Shown in pieces: positions 17,577-27,423 of a stretch of DNA of 50,023 nt (the first letter of the stretch is position 1; each line of letters opens with the position of its first letter). The stretch is taken from assembly GCA_024686335.1 (NCBI GenBank), contig JAILCI010000024.1, positions 1 to 50,023 of the forward strand. Direction: 5' to 3'. This stretch comes from Bacteroidales bacterium (GTDB lineage Bacteria > Bacteroidota > Bacteroidia > Bacteroidales > WCHB1-69). The notes under the pieces were generated by a model that did not search any database, had not been told where the DNA came from, and saw only the letters and a list, made by a program, of their open reading frames with translations. The position numbers were made by a program, and so were the translations under genes.

Positions 17577-20138
17577 ATGACTGAGGAAGAAAAATTAGGA
17601 GAGAAAATTGTACAAGTAAACATTGAAAACCAGATGAAGACGGCGTATATCGACTATTCTATGTCGGTTATCGTGTCTCGTGCTCTGCCCGACGTGCGTG
17701 ACGGTCTGAAGCCCGTTCAACGCCGTATCATCTATGCTATGTGGGATAATAACATCGTTTCCACACAACCCTATAAGAAATCTGCGAGAATCGTCGGTGA
17801 GGTGCTCGGTAAGTACCACCCGCATGGTGACACTGCCGTTTATGACGCTATGGTCCGTATGGCTCAGCCGTGGTCCCTCCGCTATCCCTTCGTGGACGGT
17901 CAGGGTAACTTCGGTTCAGTAGATGGCGATAGCCCAGCTGCTATGCGTTACACCGAAGCCCGTCTCCGCAAGTCCGCTGAAGATATGGTTGCCGATATCG
18001 AGAAGGATACCGTCGACATGACACTCAACTTTGACGACTCTATTCCAGAGCCGACAGTGCTGCCGTCTAAGATTCCTAATCTTCTCGTGAACGGTGCTTC
18101 CGGTATCGCTGTGGGTATGGCCACCAACATGGCTCCTCATAACCTCTCCGAGGTGTGCGACGGTATCTGCGCCTATATCGACAACAACGATATCTCTATA
18201 CCGGATCTGATGCACTATATCAAAGCTCCGGATTTTCCATCTGGTTGCGAAATCTATGGTTATCAAGGTGTTCAAGAGGCATTCCTCACTGGCCGTGGCC
18301 GTATCGTGATGCGTGGTCATGCCGAAATTGAGGTCGACAAACTCAAAAATAGAATCATTGTCACCTCTCTGCCTTACATGGTCAACCCGTCCGACATGAT
18401 CAAACATACCGTCGATCTCGTTAAAGACGAAAAAATCGCCGGTATCACCAATATCGAGAACCTCACCAACAAGCGCAACGGTACGCGTATCGTTTATGAT
18501 CTCAAGCGTGAGGTTGTTCCAGAGGTTATCCTCAACAAGCTTTATCAGATGACCGCTCTGCAGTCCTCATTCAGTGTCAACAATGTCGCCCTCGTCAATG
18601 GCCGTCCTATGACGCTGAACCTTAAGGACATGATCGTTGAATATGTGAAACACCGTCATCAGGTGGTTATCCGCCGCGCCCAGTTCGACCTTAAGAAGGC
18701 TGAGGCACGTGCCCACCTGCTGGAAGGCTTCCTCAAGGCCCTCGACATTATCGATGAGGTTATCGCCCTCATTCGTGCCTCCCAAACTGTTCAAGAAGCT
18801 CAAGAGGGTCTTATGCAGAAGTGGGGTTTCACCGATCTTCAGGCTAAGGCTATCGTCGAGATGCGTCTCCGTCAGCTGACCGGACTCGAGAGAGAAAAAC
18901 TCCAGAACGAATACGACGAACTCGTCAAACGTATTGCCTACCTCAAGGATGTTTTGGCTAACGAGAGTCTCCGTATGCAAATTATCAAGGATGAACTGCA
19001 GGATATCAAGCATCGCTATGGTGATCCTCGCCGTTCCCCGATCCAATACTCCTCCTCCGAGTTTAAAGTCGAAGATACTATCCCTGATGATGAGGTGGTC
19101 ATCACCATCTCCCACCTGGGCTACATCAAGAGAACTCCGCTGGCTGAGTATAAGGTTCAACAACGTGGTGGCAAGGGCTCCCGTGGCGGCAGTTCCCGTG
19201 ATGAGGACTTCATCGAGCACCTCTACATGGCTACTAACCACAACTACCTGCTCTTCTTCACCGAGAAGGGTAAGTGCTTCTGGCTGCGTGTGTTCGAGAT
19301 TCCTGAAGGCGTTAAGACCTCTAAAGGCCGTGCTGTACAGAATATCCTCCAGATTGAAGAGGACGACAAGATCGCCTCTATCATCAATCTGCAGTCTGTG
19401 ACGGATCCTGATTATATAAACAACCACTTTGTCTTCCTCTGTACCGAGAAGGGTATCATCAAGAAGACCTCTATCGATGCTTACTCCCATCCGCGTAAGA
19501 AAGGTATCATTGCCATCAATGTTCGTGAAGGCGATAAGCTGATTGCCGCTCGTTTTACAGACGGTAACAGCGAGATGATGCTGGCACTGCACTCCGGTCG
19601 TGCCATCCGTTTCAAAGAGAGCGAAGAGATGCGTGCTATGGGACGTAACGCTGCTGGTGTCAAGGGTATCACCCTCGCCAACGAGGATGACCGCATCGTC
19701 GGCGTGCTCACCATCGACAATCCTATGAGCTCCGTACTTATTGTTTCCCAAAATGGTTACGGTAAACGCTCCCTTTTGGAAGACTATCGTATCACTCACC
19801 GTGGCGGTAAGGGCGTCAGCACCATCAAGATCACTGAGAAAACTGGCAACTTGATTGCTATGAAGGACGTGACCGATGAGGATGACCTCATGATTATCAA
19901 CCGTTCCGGCATCGCTATCCGTCTCCACGTTGATACTCTCCGCATTTTAGGACGTAACACTCAAGGCGTCAAGTTGATCGACCTTCGCAAGAACGATGTC
20001 ATCGCCGCCGTTTGTGTGGTTCCTCGCCAGGATGATGAAGATGAAGAGTTGGAAACCGAAGATGGAACAACACCTGAAACTCCCGAGACTACTGAAGAAC
20101 CGATAAACGATACTGAAAATACAGAGTCTAACGAATAA
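17577..20138 (+). CDS. gyrA: DNA gyrase subunit A
   Basis: 853 residues, a normal GyrA length. It is the breakage-reunion subunit of gyrase (GyrA2GyrB2), which introduces negative supercoils using ATP hydrolysed by GyrB. The active-site Tyr125 lies in [10 protein letters not shown]. The N-terminal domain (about 1-490) is followed by the beta-pinwheel C-terminal domain. The GyrA box reads QQRGGKG (528-534), one residue from the common QRRGGKG, and this box distinguishes gyrase from topoisomerase IV. The quinolone-determining region reads [10 protein letters not shown], so Thr86 and Asp90 stand at E. coli positions Ser83 and Asp87. The C-terminus is a long acidic tail. I see no strong promoter in the 190 nt before it, though AT-rich tracts are present. 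It is followed 12 nt later by a TPR gene. Confidence 0.98.
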   Translation: MTEEEKLGEKIVQVNIENQMKTAYIDYSMSVIVSRALPDVRDGLKPVQRRIIYAMWDNNIVSTQPYKKSARIVGEVLGKYHPHGDTAVYDAMVRMAQPWSLRYPFVDGQGNFGSVDGDSPAAMRYTEARLRKSAEDMVADIEKDTVDMTLNFDDSIPEPTVLPSKIPNLLVNGASGIAVGMATNMAPHNLSEVCDGICAYIDNNDISIPDLMHYIKAPDFPSGCEIYGYQGVQEAFLTGRGRIVMRGHAEIEVDKLKNRIIVTSLPYMVNPSDMIKHTVDLVKDEKIAGITNIENLTNKRNGTRIVYDLKREVVPEVILNKLYQMTALQSSFSVNNVALVNGRPMTLNLKDMIVEYVKHRHQVVIRRAQFDLKKAEARAHLLEGFLKALDIIDEVIALIRASQTVQEAQEGLMQKWGFTDLQAKAIVEMRLRQLTGLEREKLQNEYDELVKRIAYLKDVLANESLRMQIIKDELQDIKHRYGDPRRSPIQYSSSEFKVEDTIPDDEVVITISHLGYIKRTPLAEYKVQQRGGKGSRGGSSRDEDFIEHLYMATNHNYLLFFTEKGKCFWLRVFEIPEGVKTSKGRAVQNILQIEEDDKIASIINLQSVTDPDYINNHFVFLCTEKGIIKKTSIDAYSHPRKKGIIAINVREGDKLIAARFTDGNSEMMLALHSGRAIRFKESEEMRAMGRNAAGVKGITLANEDDRIVGVLTIDNPMSSVLIVSQNGYGKRSLLEDYRITHRGGKGVSTIKITEKTGNLIAMKDVTDEDDLMIINRSGIAIRLHVDTLRILGRNTQGVKLIDLRKNDVIAAVCVVPRQDDEDEELETEDGTTPETPETTEEPINDTENTESNE

Positions 20139-20150
20139 TTTTTTCCAACA

Positions 20151-21338
20151 ATGAAAAAGATCATTTCCGTTATCTGCCTCCTGCTGTGCCTGCATCTCTT
20201 GTCAGCACAAAAGCCATCATTGACCAAGGCTTACAACTTCTTCTATGATAAGAACTATCTGAAAGCCAAGGAGATGATAGACCTTTGTACACAGGACGAG
20301 AAGTTGGCCGGTAAGGCGCAGACCTGGCTTTATAAAGGTAATATCTGCTATTTTCTCGCAAATGAGGAATATAGCGCCAAACAGAAGGATGCATCTTTTG
20401 TGATTGAACATCCGGATGCTCCAGTCGAGGCTTATGCAGCTTTCAAAAAGTCCCTTGAACTGAACTCCAATGCGGAAGCAATGGATATGTTTTCCGCTAA
20501 AGATGCTATGAAGCAACTCTATCCGTTGCTTCTTGTCAGAGGAGTTGACCAGCTGATTGCGAAAGATTATGAAGCTGCCAAGAAGACTTTGGGCATGAGT
20601 ATAGAGTCCTACGAAATGGAGACTCCCCAATACCCAATGCATGGCGAGATTTACTACTATTATGCCTACACCTTGGAAATGATGAAACAGCCTGCCGAGG
20701 CTTCTGCTTATTATCAGAAAGCTCTGAAAGATGGCTCTACCAACCCTTATGTCTTTGCTCGTTTGATGGAATACTATAAGGAGCAGAACGATAGGGCAGG
20801 GGTGGAAGATGTTGTCAAGAAGGCAAAAACTGCAATCCCTAATGAGGTCAGCACTAGTCTGGCAGAGATTGATTATCTCTACTGGATTGGCGATAGCGTG
20901 AGCGCTCGCAAGGCTCTCAACAATATCAGCGCTTCTAATCTGACGAAATCTGATGATATTGTCAACCTGGCTAACTTCTACATCAAGGAGAAACGCTATG
21001 AACAGGCTTCCCCACTGTTGGAAAGAGCTAATCGTATGACCCCTGACAATTTCGTGATTCTCTATAACTTGGCTGTATGCAAATACTGTATGCATGAGAC
21101 CGCTTTCGAGAACTACAACTCACTGTTGCTGGACGATAATGCTGCCACCCGAAGGGCGGCCTACAAGCAGGAATCTGATAAACTTCTCCAGGAGTCTGCA
21201 GATTTTTTTGAACAGGCCCGTAAACTTAACCCTACTGACCTGAGTCTATTAAATACTCTGCGCTCTATATATACGCAGCAACAGTCACCAAAAGCTGAAG
21301 AAATTGATAAGATCATTAAGTCATTAGAAAATAAATAA
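20151..21338 (+). CDS. Secreted TPR-repeat protein
   Basis: 395 residues. A Sec signal peptide (MKKIISVICLLLCLHLLSAQ, cleavage likely after the Ala-Gln region) is followed by helix-turn-helix repeats of the tetratricopeptide type. Examples are the Ala/Tyr-rich pairs around GKAQTWLYKGNICYFLA, APVEAYAAFKKSLELN, AEASAYYQKALKDG and RYEQASPLLERANRM. It is probably a periplasmic or outer-membrane-associated scaffold. It starts 12 nt after gyrA and is followed 25 nt later by a paralogue with the same plan, so the three are likely one transcription unit. The partner proteins are unknown. Confidence 0.8.
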   Translation: MKKIISVICLLLCLHLLSAQKPSLTKAYNFFYDKNYLKAKEMIDLCTQDEKLAGKAQTWLYKGNICYFLANEEYSAKQKDASFVIEHPDAPVEAYAAFKKSLELNSNAEAMDMFSAKDAMKQLYPLLLVRGVDQLIAKDYEAAKKTLGMSIESYEMETPQYPMHGEIYYYYAYTLEMMKQPAEASAYYQKALKDGSTNPYVFARLMEYYKEQNDRAGVEDVVKKAKTAIPNEVSTSLAEIDYLYWIGDSVSARKALNNISASNLTKSDDIVNLANFYIKEKRYEQASPLLERANRMTPDNFVILYNLAVCKYCMHETAFENYNSLLLDDNAATRRAAYKQESDKLLQESADFFEQARKLNPTDLSLLNTLRSIYTQQQSPKAEEIDKIIKSLENK

Positions 21339-21363
21339 TTAATAACCTTAAAACCACATTGCA

Positions 21364-22575
21364 ATGAAAAAATTAATGTTAATCGTCCTTGGTGTATTTT
21401 TAAGTGCATCTGTATTTGGACAGTCCTGCCTGGACGACGTTTGGCAGTGCCTTCGTAACGGCCAACCACCAAAAGCCAAAAAATTCCTGGAAGAGTGCAT
21501 GAAGAGCAATCCTGAGAGCGCTCAAGTATGGTTGATGAAAGGTAACGTATACTATCGTCTGTGGGAATCAGACAACAAGAAAAAAACTGCCGATCCTAAC
21601 TATACACCGCGTTATCCCAACGCTGCTATCGAGGCTAACGAGGCTTTCTTGAAAGCTTTAACACTCGATTCCAAGGTTGAACCTAAATCAGGTATGATGG
21701 GCGCAAAACTTGGTCAGCAGGCTCTGGCTATCCCTATCTACGATATGGGTGTGGCTGCTATGAAAGCTCAGAAATATGACAAGGCTATTGAATATTTCAA
21801 ATTGGCCGCTAACAACTTCGAGTTGGGTAAAGAGTCTGCAAATGCTTCTCTTTCATACTACCAAGCAGCTATTTGCTACTTATACAACAAAGATCCTCAG
21901 AATGAGAAGGTGATGTTGGAGAAAGCAATTTCTAACGGCTTGAATTCACCGGACGCCTATACAGAGCTCTATTATCTCTACAATGCAGATAATGATACAG
22001 TTAACTGCAAAGCTACTCTGGAAAAAGCCCTTGCTAATCTGCAACCTGAACAGAAAATCAACATGGCTGATGCTCGTATGAACTACTACGCTATGATTGG
22101 TGATAACGATCAACTGATCGCTGTAACGGATGAGGTTATGGCCGACATCAATTCTAGAGAGACCAAGACTGAGGTTGACAAGAACATGATCTCTATCTGC
22201 GCCAACTACCTCTCCAACTGCAAAGCTTTCGACAAAGCTGAGAATATCCTGACCGCAGCTCTCGCAACGGATCCTGACAACTTCAACTACCTCAGCCAGA
22301 TGGGATACCGCTACTATGAGGAGATGCACGCATACATGGAAAGAGTGAAAGAGCTTCAGAACAAGAAACAATGGAACGATGCCAATGCTATCAACCTCAG
22401 CCCTGAATTCAAACAGACTAAGGTAAACGCTCACGAGTGGTGCGAGAAGGCTTACAATGTTGACTCCGATAACCTCGACAACAACAAGCGTCTTCGCGAG
22501 TTGAAGGTTCTCTTGCAGAAAGAGATTCCTCAGGAGTTGAACGATAAGATTAATGCTCACATTACTAACGAGTAA
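21364..22575 (+). CDS. Secreted TPR-repeat protein (paralogue of the preceding gene)
   Basis: 403 residues. The signal peptide MKKLMLIVLGVFLSASVFGQ is followed by TPR-type helical repeats, for example QVWLMKGNVYYRLWE, AAIEANEAFLKALTLD, YDKAIEYFKLAANNF and FDKAENILTAALATD. The layout (WLxKGNxxYxL, then Pro-rich linker, then AxEAxxAFxKxLxLxS) matches the gene before it, which shows an old duplication. It is likely periplasmic. A strong terminator hairpin lies 23 nt after the stop, which closes the gyrA-TPR-TPR unit. Confidence 0.8.
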   Translation: MKKLMLIVLGVFLSASVFGQSCLDDVWQCLRNGQPPKAKKFLEECMKSNPESAQVWLMKGNVYYRLWESDNKKKTADPNYTPRYPNAAIEANEAFLKALTLDSKVEPKSGMMGAKLGQQALAIPIYDMGVAAMKAQKYDKAIEYFKLAANNFELGKESANASLSYYQAAICYLYNKDPQNEKVMLEKAISNGLNSPDAYTELYYLYNADNDTVNCKATLEKALANLQPEQKINMADARMNYYAMIGDNDQLIAVTDEVMADINSRETKTEVDKNMISICANYLSNCKAFDKAENILTAALATDPDNFNYLSQMGYRYYEEMHAYMERVKELQNKKQWNDANAINLSPEFKQTKVNAHEWCEKAYNVDSDNLDNNKRLRELKVLLQKEIPQELNDKINAHITNE

Positions 22576-22598
22576 TACTAGACTATAATATTAAAATG

Positions 22599-22636
22599 AA
22601 ATAAGCCGTTTCTAAAAAGCGGCTTATTTTATTCTT
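22599..22636 (+). terminator. Rho-independent terminator after the TPR genes
   Basis: AAATAAGCCG (22599-22608) pairs with CGGCTTATTT (22620-22629), a perfect 10-bp stem around an 11-nt loop, followed by T-rich sequence. It separates the gyrA-TPR unit from the M16 protease gene. Confidence 0.8.
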
Positions 22637-22674
22637 TAAATTCAATAAGAGTATTCATTTTAAATCAAATATTT

Positions 22675-25584
22675 ATGAAAAATCTATTCTTGAAATGTTT
22701 CTGTCTGGTAACGGTCTGTCTCTTTGCCGTTAGCCTGAATGCACAGAATTATCATAAAGAGACATACCAGAATGACCCGATGAATGTTATCCACTATACG
22801 TTGGATAATGGTCTTCAGGTCTACATGTCCGTGAATAAGGATGTGCCGCGTATCCAAACCTACATCGCAGTGCGCGTGGGTAGTAAGAACGATCCTGCTG
22901 AGTCTACAGGTCTTTCCCACTATCTGGAGCACCTGATGTTTAAGGGTACTAACCACTTTGGTACTCTTGACTGGAATAAAGAGCAGGCCTGCTTGAAGGA
23001 GATTGAGCGTCTGTATGAGGTCTATAACCACACCACAGACCCAGCCAAACGCAAAGCTATCTATCATGAGATTGACTCTGTATCATACGAGGCATCCAAA
23101 TATGCTATTCCGAATGAGTATGACAAGTTGATGTCTATGATTGGTGCGCAGGGTACCAATGCATTTACCTCCAATGATATGACCGTTTATCAAGAGGATA
23201 TTCCTAGCAATGAGTTGGAGCGTTGGCTCAAAATTGAAGGCGAGCGTTTCTCTAATCCTGTTTTCCGTTTGTTCCATACCGAGCTGGAAGCCGTTTATGA
23301 GGAGAAGAATATGAATATGGCTAAGGATTCCCGTACTGCATACGAGAAGATGAACGAGGCCCTTTTCCCGCACCATCCTTATGGTACTCAGACTACTATC
23401 GGTACTATTGAGCACTTGAAGAATCCTTCCCTGACCAATATCAACAAGCATTTCGACACCTATTATGTGCCGAATAACTACTGTATTGCCATGTCTGGCG
23501 ATTTTGATCCTGATCAGGCTATCAAGTTGATCGACAAATATTTCGGTAAGATTCAGCCTAAGTACATCCCTGACTTCACCTATGTCAAGGAGAAACCGAT
23601 TCGTGAGGTCAAGACAGTTGACGTTTACGGTTTGGAGGCTGCCAGCGTGCGCATCGCCTTCCGTATCGATGCCGGTACAGGTTCCCGCGACGTCCTTCTC
23701 GCTGAGATGGTGGACGCTGTCTTGATGAACGGCTCCTGCGGTATTATCGATGAGAACATCAATCAGAAACAGTTGGCTCAATATGCTGCTTCCGGTGTGA
23801 GCGACATGAACGATTATGCCTACTTCCAGCTTATCGGTATGCCAAAACAAGGACAAACTCTCGAGCAGTTGAAAGACCTTTTGTTAGAGCAAATTGAGGT
23901 CTTGAAGTCCGGCAATTGGGATGAGGATCTGCTCACAGCTGCTATCAACAACCGCAAACTGAGAGATATGACCTCCTTAGAGAGCAACTCCAACCGTGCT
24001 ATGGCAATGGCAATGGCTTATCTCTCTCACCAGAACTGGCAAGATGTGGTCAACGAGACCGAGAACATGAGCATGGTGACGAAAGAGGATGTCATCGACT
24101 TTGCTAACCGTATGTTCAAGAAAAATAACTATGTAGTGGTTTACAAACGTCAAGGTGAGCAGCGCAATGTTCAAAAAGTGGACAAGCCTGCCATTACTCC
24201 TGTGGTTATCAACCGCGATGTGGAGAGTTCTTTCTTGAAAGAGGTTAAAGATATGAAGGTGAACCCCATTGAGCCCGCTTTCGTGGATTTCAACAAGGAT
24301 ATGCAAAAGGGCAAAGCCAATGGCAACGAGATTCTCTATGTGAAGAATACCGACAATACCCGTTTCCAATTGATCTATCGCTATAACTATGGTCATCTCT
24401 ACGACAAGAAAGCTAAGATTGTCAATGAGTTCATCAGCCAACTGGAGAGTGAGAATCGTACCCTCAGTCAGATCAACCGTGAGATGTACGACCTCGCTTG
24501 CGATTACAATATCAGTATTAGCGGTGAATATGCAAATGTTCGTATCTCTGGTCTGAGTGAGAATATGGAGAAGGCTATGGCTATCGTGGAAGATATTCTA
24601 AACCACCCGAAAATCTCTGAAGAGTCTGTCAAGAACTCTATCAGTGACGTGCTGAAGAGCCGTGAGGATGCCAAGTCTCAGCAGAACCGTATCTTCCAAT
24701 CAATGCTTACATATGTTTCTTTTGGTGAGAATGCTGTCCGCAAGTATTTCATGACCAATGATGAACTGAAGCAGTTGAAGGCTCAAGACGTCATCAACCA
24801 GATCAAGACGATGACCTCCCAACCTCAGCGCATTCTCTATTATGGTGATTTGAGCCTCAGTGACCTGCAGAAGGTTATTACCGATAAGCACAGTGTTCAC
24901 CAGGCTAAGAAACCCGCCAAGAAGGGTGTTGAATACGACCGTCTGCCTACGAAAGACAACAAGGTCTACTTTGCACATTACGATGCAAAACAGTCTTTGT
25001 GCCGTCAGTTGTCTACTTCTATCATAGCAAACTGGGCTTTGAGTCCTCAAGTTGAGATGTACAACGAGTATTTCGGTGGTAGCATGAACTCCATCGTATT
25101 CCAGGAGATTCGTGAGAAACGTTCTCTCGCTTACTCTGCTGCTGCTTACTATCTGGAGCCGTCAGAGAAGGGTGAGTATAACTTCAACATGACTCATATC
25201 GGTACTCAGAATGATAAATTGATTGATGCTATGGAGGCCTTCAATGACCTTTTGGACAACATGCCGGTTTCCGAGCTCAACTTCGACCTCGCCAAGACCT
25301 CTTTGATCTCTCAATATCGTACTAACCGTATTCGCAAGACGGGTATCATCAACCATTATCTCGATTGCGAAGAGAAGGGTCTCAAGACCTCTCCTGAGAA
25401 GGCCAACTATGCCGCTATCCAGAAGATGACGATGAATGATGTGATCAACTTCAACAAGACCTACATCAAGGATCAGAAGAGAGTCGTTGTTATTCTTGGT
25501 AACAAAGACGAAGTCGATTTGAAAGGTCTGGAGAAGTACGGCAAGGTGACGACACTCACCTTGGAGGAGATCTTTGGATACTAG
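22675..25584 (+). CDS. Secreted M16 family zinc metallopeptidase (two-domain)
   Basis: 969 residues. The N-terminal signal peptide (MKNLFLKCFCLVTVCLFAVS) is followed by an M16 peptidase domain with the inverted zinc motif HYLEH (His82, Glu85, His86) and the distal ligand Glu210 in EAVYEEKN, with Glu203 seven residues before it as in mitochondrial processing peptidase. The length and the second half (from about 540, lacking HxxEH but with the family's closing fold, including REKRSLAYSAAAYY) fit a full pitrilysin-type two-domain protein. It probably cleaves peptides in the periplasm. The substrate is unknown. A terminator follows the stop codon. Confidence 0.92.
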   Translation: MKNLFLKCFCLVTVCLFAVSLNAQNYHKETYQNDPMNVIHYTLDNGLQVYMSVNKDVPRIQTYIAVRVGSKNDPAESTGLSHYLEHLMFKGTNHFGTLDWNKEQACLKEIERLYEVYNHTTDPAKRKAIYHEIDSVSYEASKYAIPNEYDKLMSMIGAQGTNAFTSNDMTVYQEDIPSNELERWLKIEGERFSNPVFRLFHTELEAVYEEKNMNMAKDSRTAYEKMNEALFPHHPYGTQTTIGTIEHLKNPSLTNINKHFDTYYVPNNYCIAMSGDFDPDQAIKLIDKYFGKIQPKYIPDFTYVKEKPIREVKTVDVYGLEAASVRIAFRIDAGTGSRDVLLAEMVDAVLMNGSCGIIDENINQKQLAQYAASGVSDMNDYAYFQLIGMPKQGQTLEQLKDLLLEQIEVLKSGNWDEDLLTAAINNRKLRDMTSLESNSNRAMAMAMAYLSHQNWQDVVNETENMSMVTKEDVIDFANRMFKKNNYVVVYKRQGEQRNVQKVDKPAITPVVINRDVESSFLKEVKDMKVNPIEPAFVDFNKDMQKGKANGNEILYVKNTDNTRFQLIYRYNYGHLYDKKAKIVNEFISQLESENRTLSQINREMYDLACDYNISISGEYANVRISGLSENMEKAMAIVEDILNHPKISEESVKNSISDVLKSREDAKSQQNRIFQSMLTYVSFGENAVRKYFMTNDELKQLKAQDVINQIKTMTSQPQRILYYGDLSLSDLQKVITDKHSVHQAKKPAKKGVEYDRLPTKDNKVYFAHYDAKQSLCRQLSTSIIANWALSPQVEMYNEYFGGSMNSIVFQEIREKRSLAYSAAAYYLEPSEKGEYNFNMTHIGTQNDKLIDAMEAFNDLLDNMPVSELNFDLAKTSLISQYRTNRIRKTGIINHYLDCEEKGLKTSPEKANYAAIQKMTMNDVINFNKTYIKDQKRVVVILGNKDEVDLKGLEKYGKVTTLTLEEIFGY

Positions 25585-25618
25585 AGAGTTGATAATTGAT
25601 AGTTGACAGTTGATAGTT

Positions 25619-25657
25619 AAGGGCTGGGGGAATTGATTCTTCCAGCCCTTTTTTTCA
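25619..25657 (+). terminator. Rho-independent terminator after the M16 gene
   Basis: GGGCTGG (25621-25627) pairs with CCAGCCC (25642-25648), extended by two A-T pairs on each side, and is followed by a run of T residues (25649-25655). It is a typical intrinsic terminator 35 nt after the stop codon. Confidence 0.8.
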
Positions 25658-25683
25658 GTTATCAGTTATCAGTTTTCAATTAT

Positions 25684-25739
25684 CAGTTAAACAGTTAAAC
25701 AGTTAAACAATTAAACAATTAAACAGTTCAACAACTAAG
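25684..25739. repeat. Tandem 8-bp repeat (CAGTTAAA family)
   Basis: Seven head-to-tail 8-bp units: three CAGTTAAA, two CAATTAAA, then CAGTTCAA and CAACTAAG. They sit in a gene-free stretch (25585-26026) with further TTATCAGTT/TTTTCAATT sequence on both sides, some of which returns at 25925-25985. This is low-complexity intergenic sequence, not a CRISPR array, since there are no spacers. Confidence 0.75.
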
Positions 25740-25781
25740 CAAACGTCAGTACTCCAAAGACGATTTTGCCACTTGTTTTTC

Positions 25782-25836
25782 CCTGTGGCACAACCGTGCC
25801 ACAGGAAGGACTATTCCCCTTCTATTTTAGAAGGGG
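25782..25836. repeat. Two adjacent perfect hairpins in a gene-free stretch
   Basis: CCTGTGGCAC (25782-25791) pairs with GTGCCACAGG (25796-25805) around AACC, and CCCCTTCTA (25816-25824) pairs with TAGAAGGGG (25828-25836) around TTT. The following GTGCCCGTAGGGCGGGGTAG is GC-rich. The combination looks like an interspersed intergenic element of the kind scattered in Bacteroidales genomes. Lengths or copy number elsewhere cannot be read from this window. Confidence 0.6.
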
Positions 25837-25996
25837 TGCCCGTAGGGCGGGGTAGTAATATTCAAGATATTTTCATTGAGATTATTTGCTCCATTTATGG
25901 TTGATACGAGCATCAATCACAAGCTCAGTTTTCAGTTATCAATTTTCAGTTATCAGTTAACAAGTTAAAACAGTTAAACAATTCAACAAGAAAATG

Positions 25997-26004
25997 TACT
26001 TTTG
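25997..26004 (+). promoter_or_regulatory. Putative -7 box for the Smr-domain gene
   Basis: TACTTTTG fits TAnnTTTG, 22 nt before the ATG at 26027. No clear -33 TTG was found at 17-20 nt upstream, since the region is simple-sequence DNA. Confidence 0.45.
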
Positions 26005-26026
26005 CAGTTGATAAATATTCAGCGGG

Positions 26027-26272
26027 ATGGCTAAGACAAACAGTACAATTCGGGTGGACATCCACGGCATGTACGTGGAGGATGCGATGGAACTCCTGAG
26101 GGCGCGGATAGAAAGAGCACCGCGCGGGACGGAGAAGATTGTCGTGGTGCATGGCTATAACCGCGGGACTGCTTTGAAAGAGGCTGTCCGTAGACTGCGA
26201 TCCCCACGTATTGTGGAGATTGCTCCCTCTTTTGTCAACGAGGGCGAGACCGTCATCTGGCTGAGAAGTTAA
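26027..26272 (+). CDS. Small Smr-domain protein
   Basis: 81 residues, consisting of one Smr (small MutS-related) domain. The DIHGMYVEDAMELL element matches the DxHG-x-x-x-x-E-A motif, and VVHGYNRGTALKEAVRR matches the HGxGxG-type loop with the following helix. In larger proteins this domain binds or nicks DNA or RNA. A free-standing small Smr is common in Bacteroidota and its role is not settled. The gene is preceded by a TACTTTTG box and follows a repeat-rich spacer. Confidence 0.75.
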   Translation: MAKTNSTIRVDIHGMYVEDAMELLRARIERAPRGTEKIVVVHGYNRGTALKEAVRRLRSPRIVEIAPSFVNEGETVIWLRS

Positions 26273-26394
26273 AATCTTCAGAACCGTTTTTTCATTTCAT
26301 ACATTTAAACGACTATTTCGTACAAAAGCCCTTTCGACACTGCTGAAGTTGTTGATGGAAAGGATATCTTTGCCGCATATTTTATTTGAGAAAT

Positions 26395-27423
26395 ATGAAA
26401 AGAAGAACCCTTCTCTCAGCTGTTTTCGCTGCTTTCGTTGTGCTGTTGCTCGGAGGCTGCTCCCAGTTTGGAAATATGAACGACAATCCTCTCCCGGAAG
26501 GTGTCGAGGAGCGTTCAATCTATTATTGGCGAACCACTTTTGAACTAAATGATAATGAGTTGGATTTTCTAAAGGATCATCAGGTCAAACGTATGTATGT
26601 CCGCTTGTTTGACGTGGATGTCAACAAAGATACCCTTTCTTCTGAAAGTTGCGTGCCGATTGGTACTATCGTCTTCAAAAGTCCGATTCCTGAGGGTATT
26701 GAGATTGTGCCAGTAGTTTTCATCACACCGGAAGCTATTCTGCACTATGAGGAGTTTATTCCTTTCCTTTGCAAACGAATTCACGCCATGTGCAAATACA
26801 ATGGCTTAGGCGACGTGAGAGAGGTGCAGTTCGACTGCGACTGGACCTCTTCCACCCGCGAGGACTATTTTCAATTCCTTCGTGAAGTGAAAGAGGAGTT
26901 GTCGTCTTACTATTCTAACGTGTCCATATCTTCTACTATTCGTCTTCATCAACTTACCCAAGATCCGCCAGATGTTGCATATGGTACACTGATGTGCTAC
27001 AACACAGGAGATTTTAGAGATTTTAACACGAAGAATGCAATTTTGGACGTAGAAGATGTGAAACCCTATCTTGGTTATTTAAAAGACTATCCCCTCTCGC
27101 TAACGCTGGCTTTGCCCGTCTTCGAATGGGATGTGGAATTTTCTGTAGATGAGGATTTTATCGCACTTAATGAGCATCAGTTCAACTTCTCCGATACAAA
27201 AAAGTTCCAGAAAACGGATAGGGAGAACCTCTATAAGTTGATGGAGAATGGAGAAGTGCAAAAATATGTTAGAAATGAGGTGGTGAGTGCTAAAACTATC
27301 TTGAAAACGAAAAAGATGGTTGAGAAGGCTCGTAAAGCCAAAATGCCCGTAACCCTGTATCATTTGGATTCTGTTCAACTTTCAAAATATAGCGACAATG
27401 AAATTGAAAAAATGTATCGTTAG
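26395..27423 (+). CDS. Lipoprotein of unknown function (DUF3142-like)
   Basis: 342 residues from the ATG at 26395. An in-frame TTG nine bases upstream is less likely. The signal peptide ends in a lipobox (LLLGGCSQF), so it is probably a membrane lipoprotein. The body has alternating strands and helices, with RMYVRLFDVDV, IEIVPVVFIT, VREVQFDCDWTSSTREDYF and LSLTLALPVFEWD, the order expected of a TIM-barrel-like glycoside-hydrolase-type fold resembling DUF3142. I base the family name on memory only. It overlaps the next gene by 26 nt, so the two are coupled and probably form one complex. Confidence 0.7.
   Translation: MKRRTLLSAVFAAFVVLLLGGCSQFGNMNDNPLPEGVEERSIYYWRTTFELNDNELDFLKDHQVKRMYVRLFDVDVNKDTLSSESCVPIGTIVFKSPIPEGIEIVPVVFITPEAILHYEEFIPFLCKRIHAMCKYNGLGDVREVQFDCDWTSSTREDYFQFLREVKEELSSYYSNVSISSTIRLHQLTQDPPDVAYGTLMCYNTGDFRDFNTKNAILDVEDVKPYLGYLKDYPLSLTLALPVFEWDVEFSVDEDFIALNEHQFNFSDTKKFQKTDRENLYKLMENGEVQKYVRNEVVSAKTILKTKKMVEKARKAKMPVTLYHLDSVQLSKYSDNEIEKMYR

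Noticed and set aside
18567-19928. 453-codon open frame on the minus strand inside gyrA
   Set aside because: It is the antisense of a clear gyrA coding region. The open frame follows from the codon bias of gyrA, and the product has no recognisable features.
25684-25739. Possible CRISPR array
   Set aside because: The units are 8 bp and contiguous, with no spacers and no cas gene in the window.
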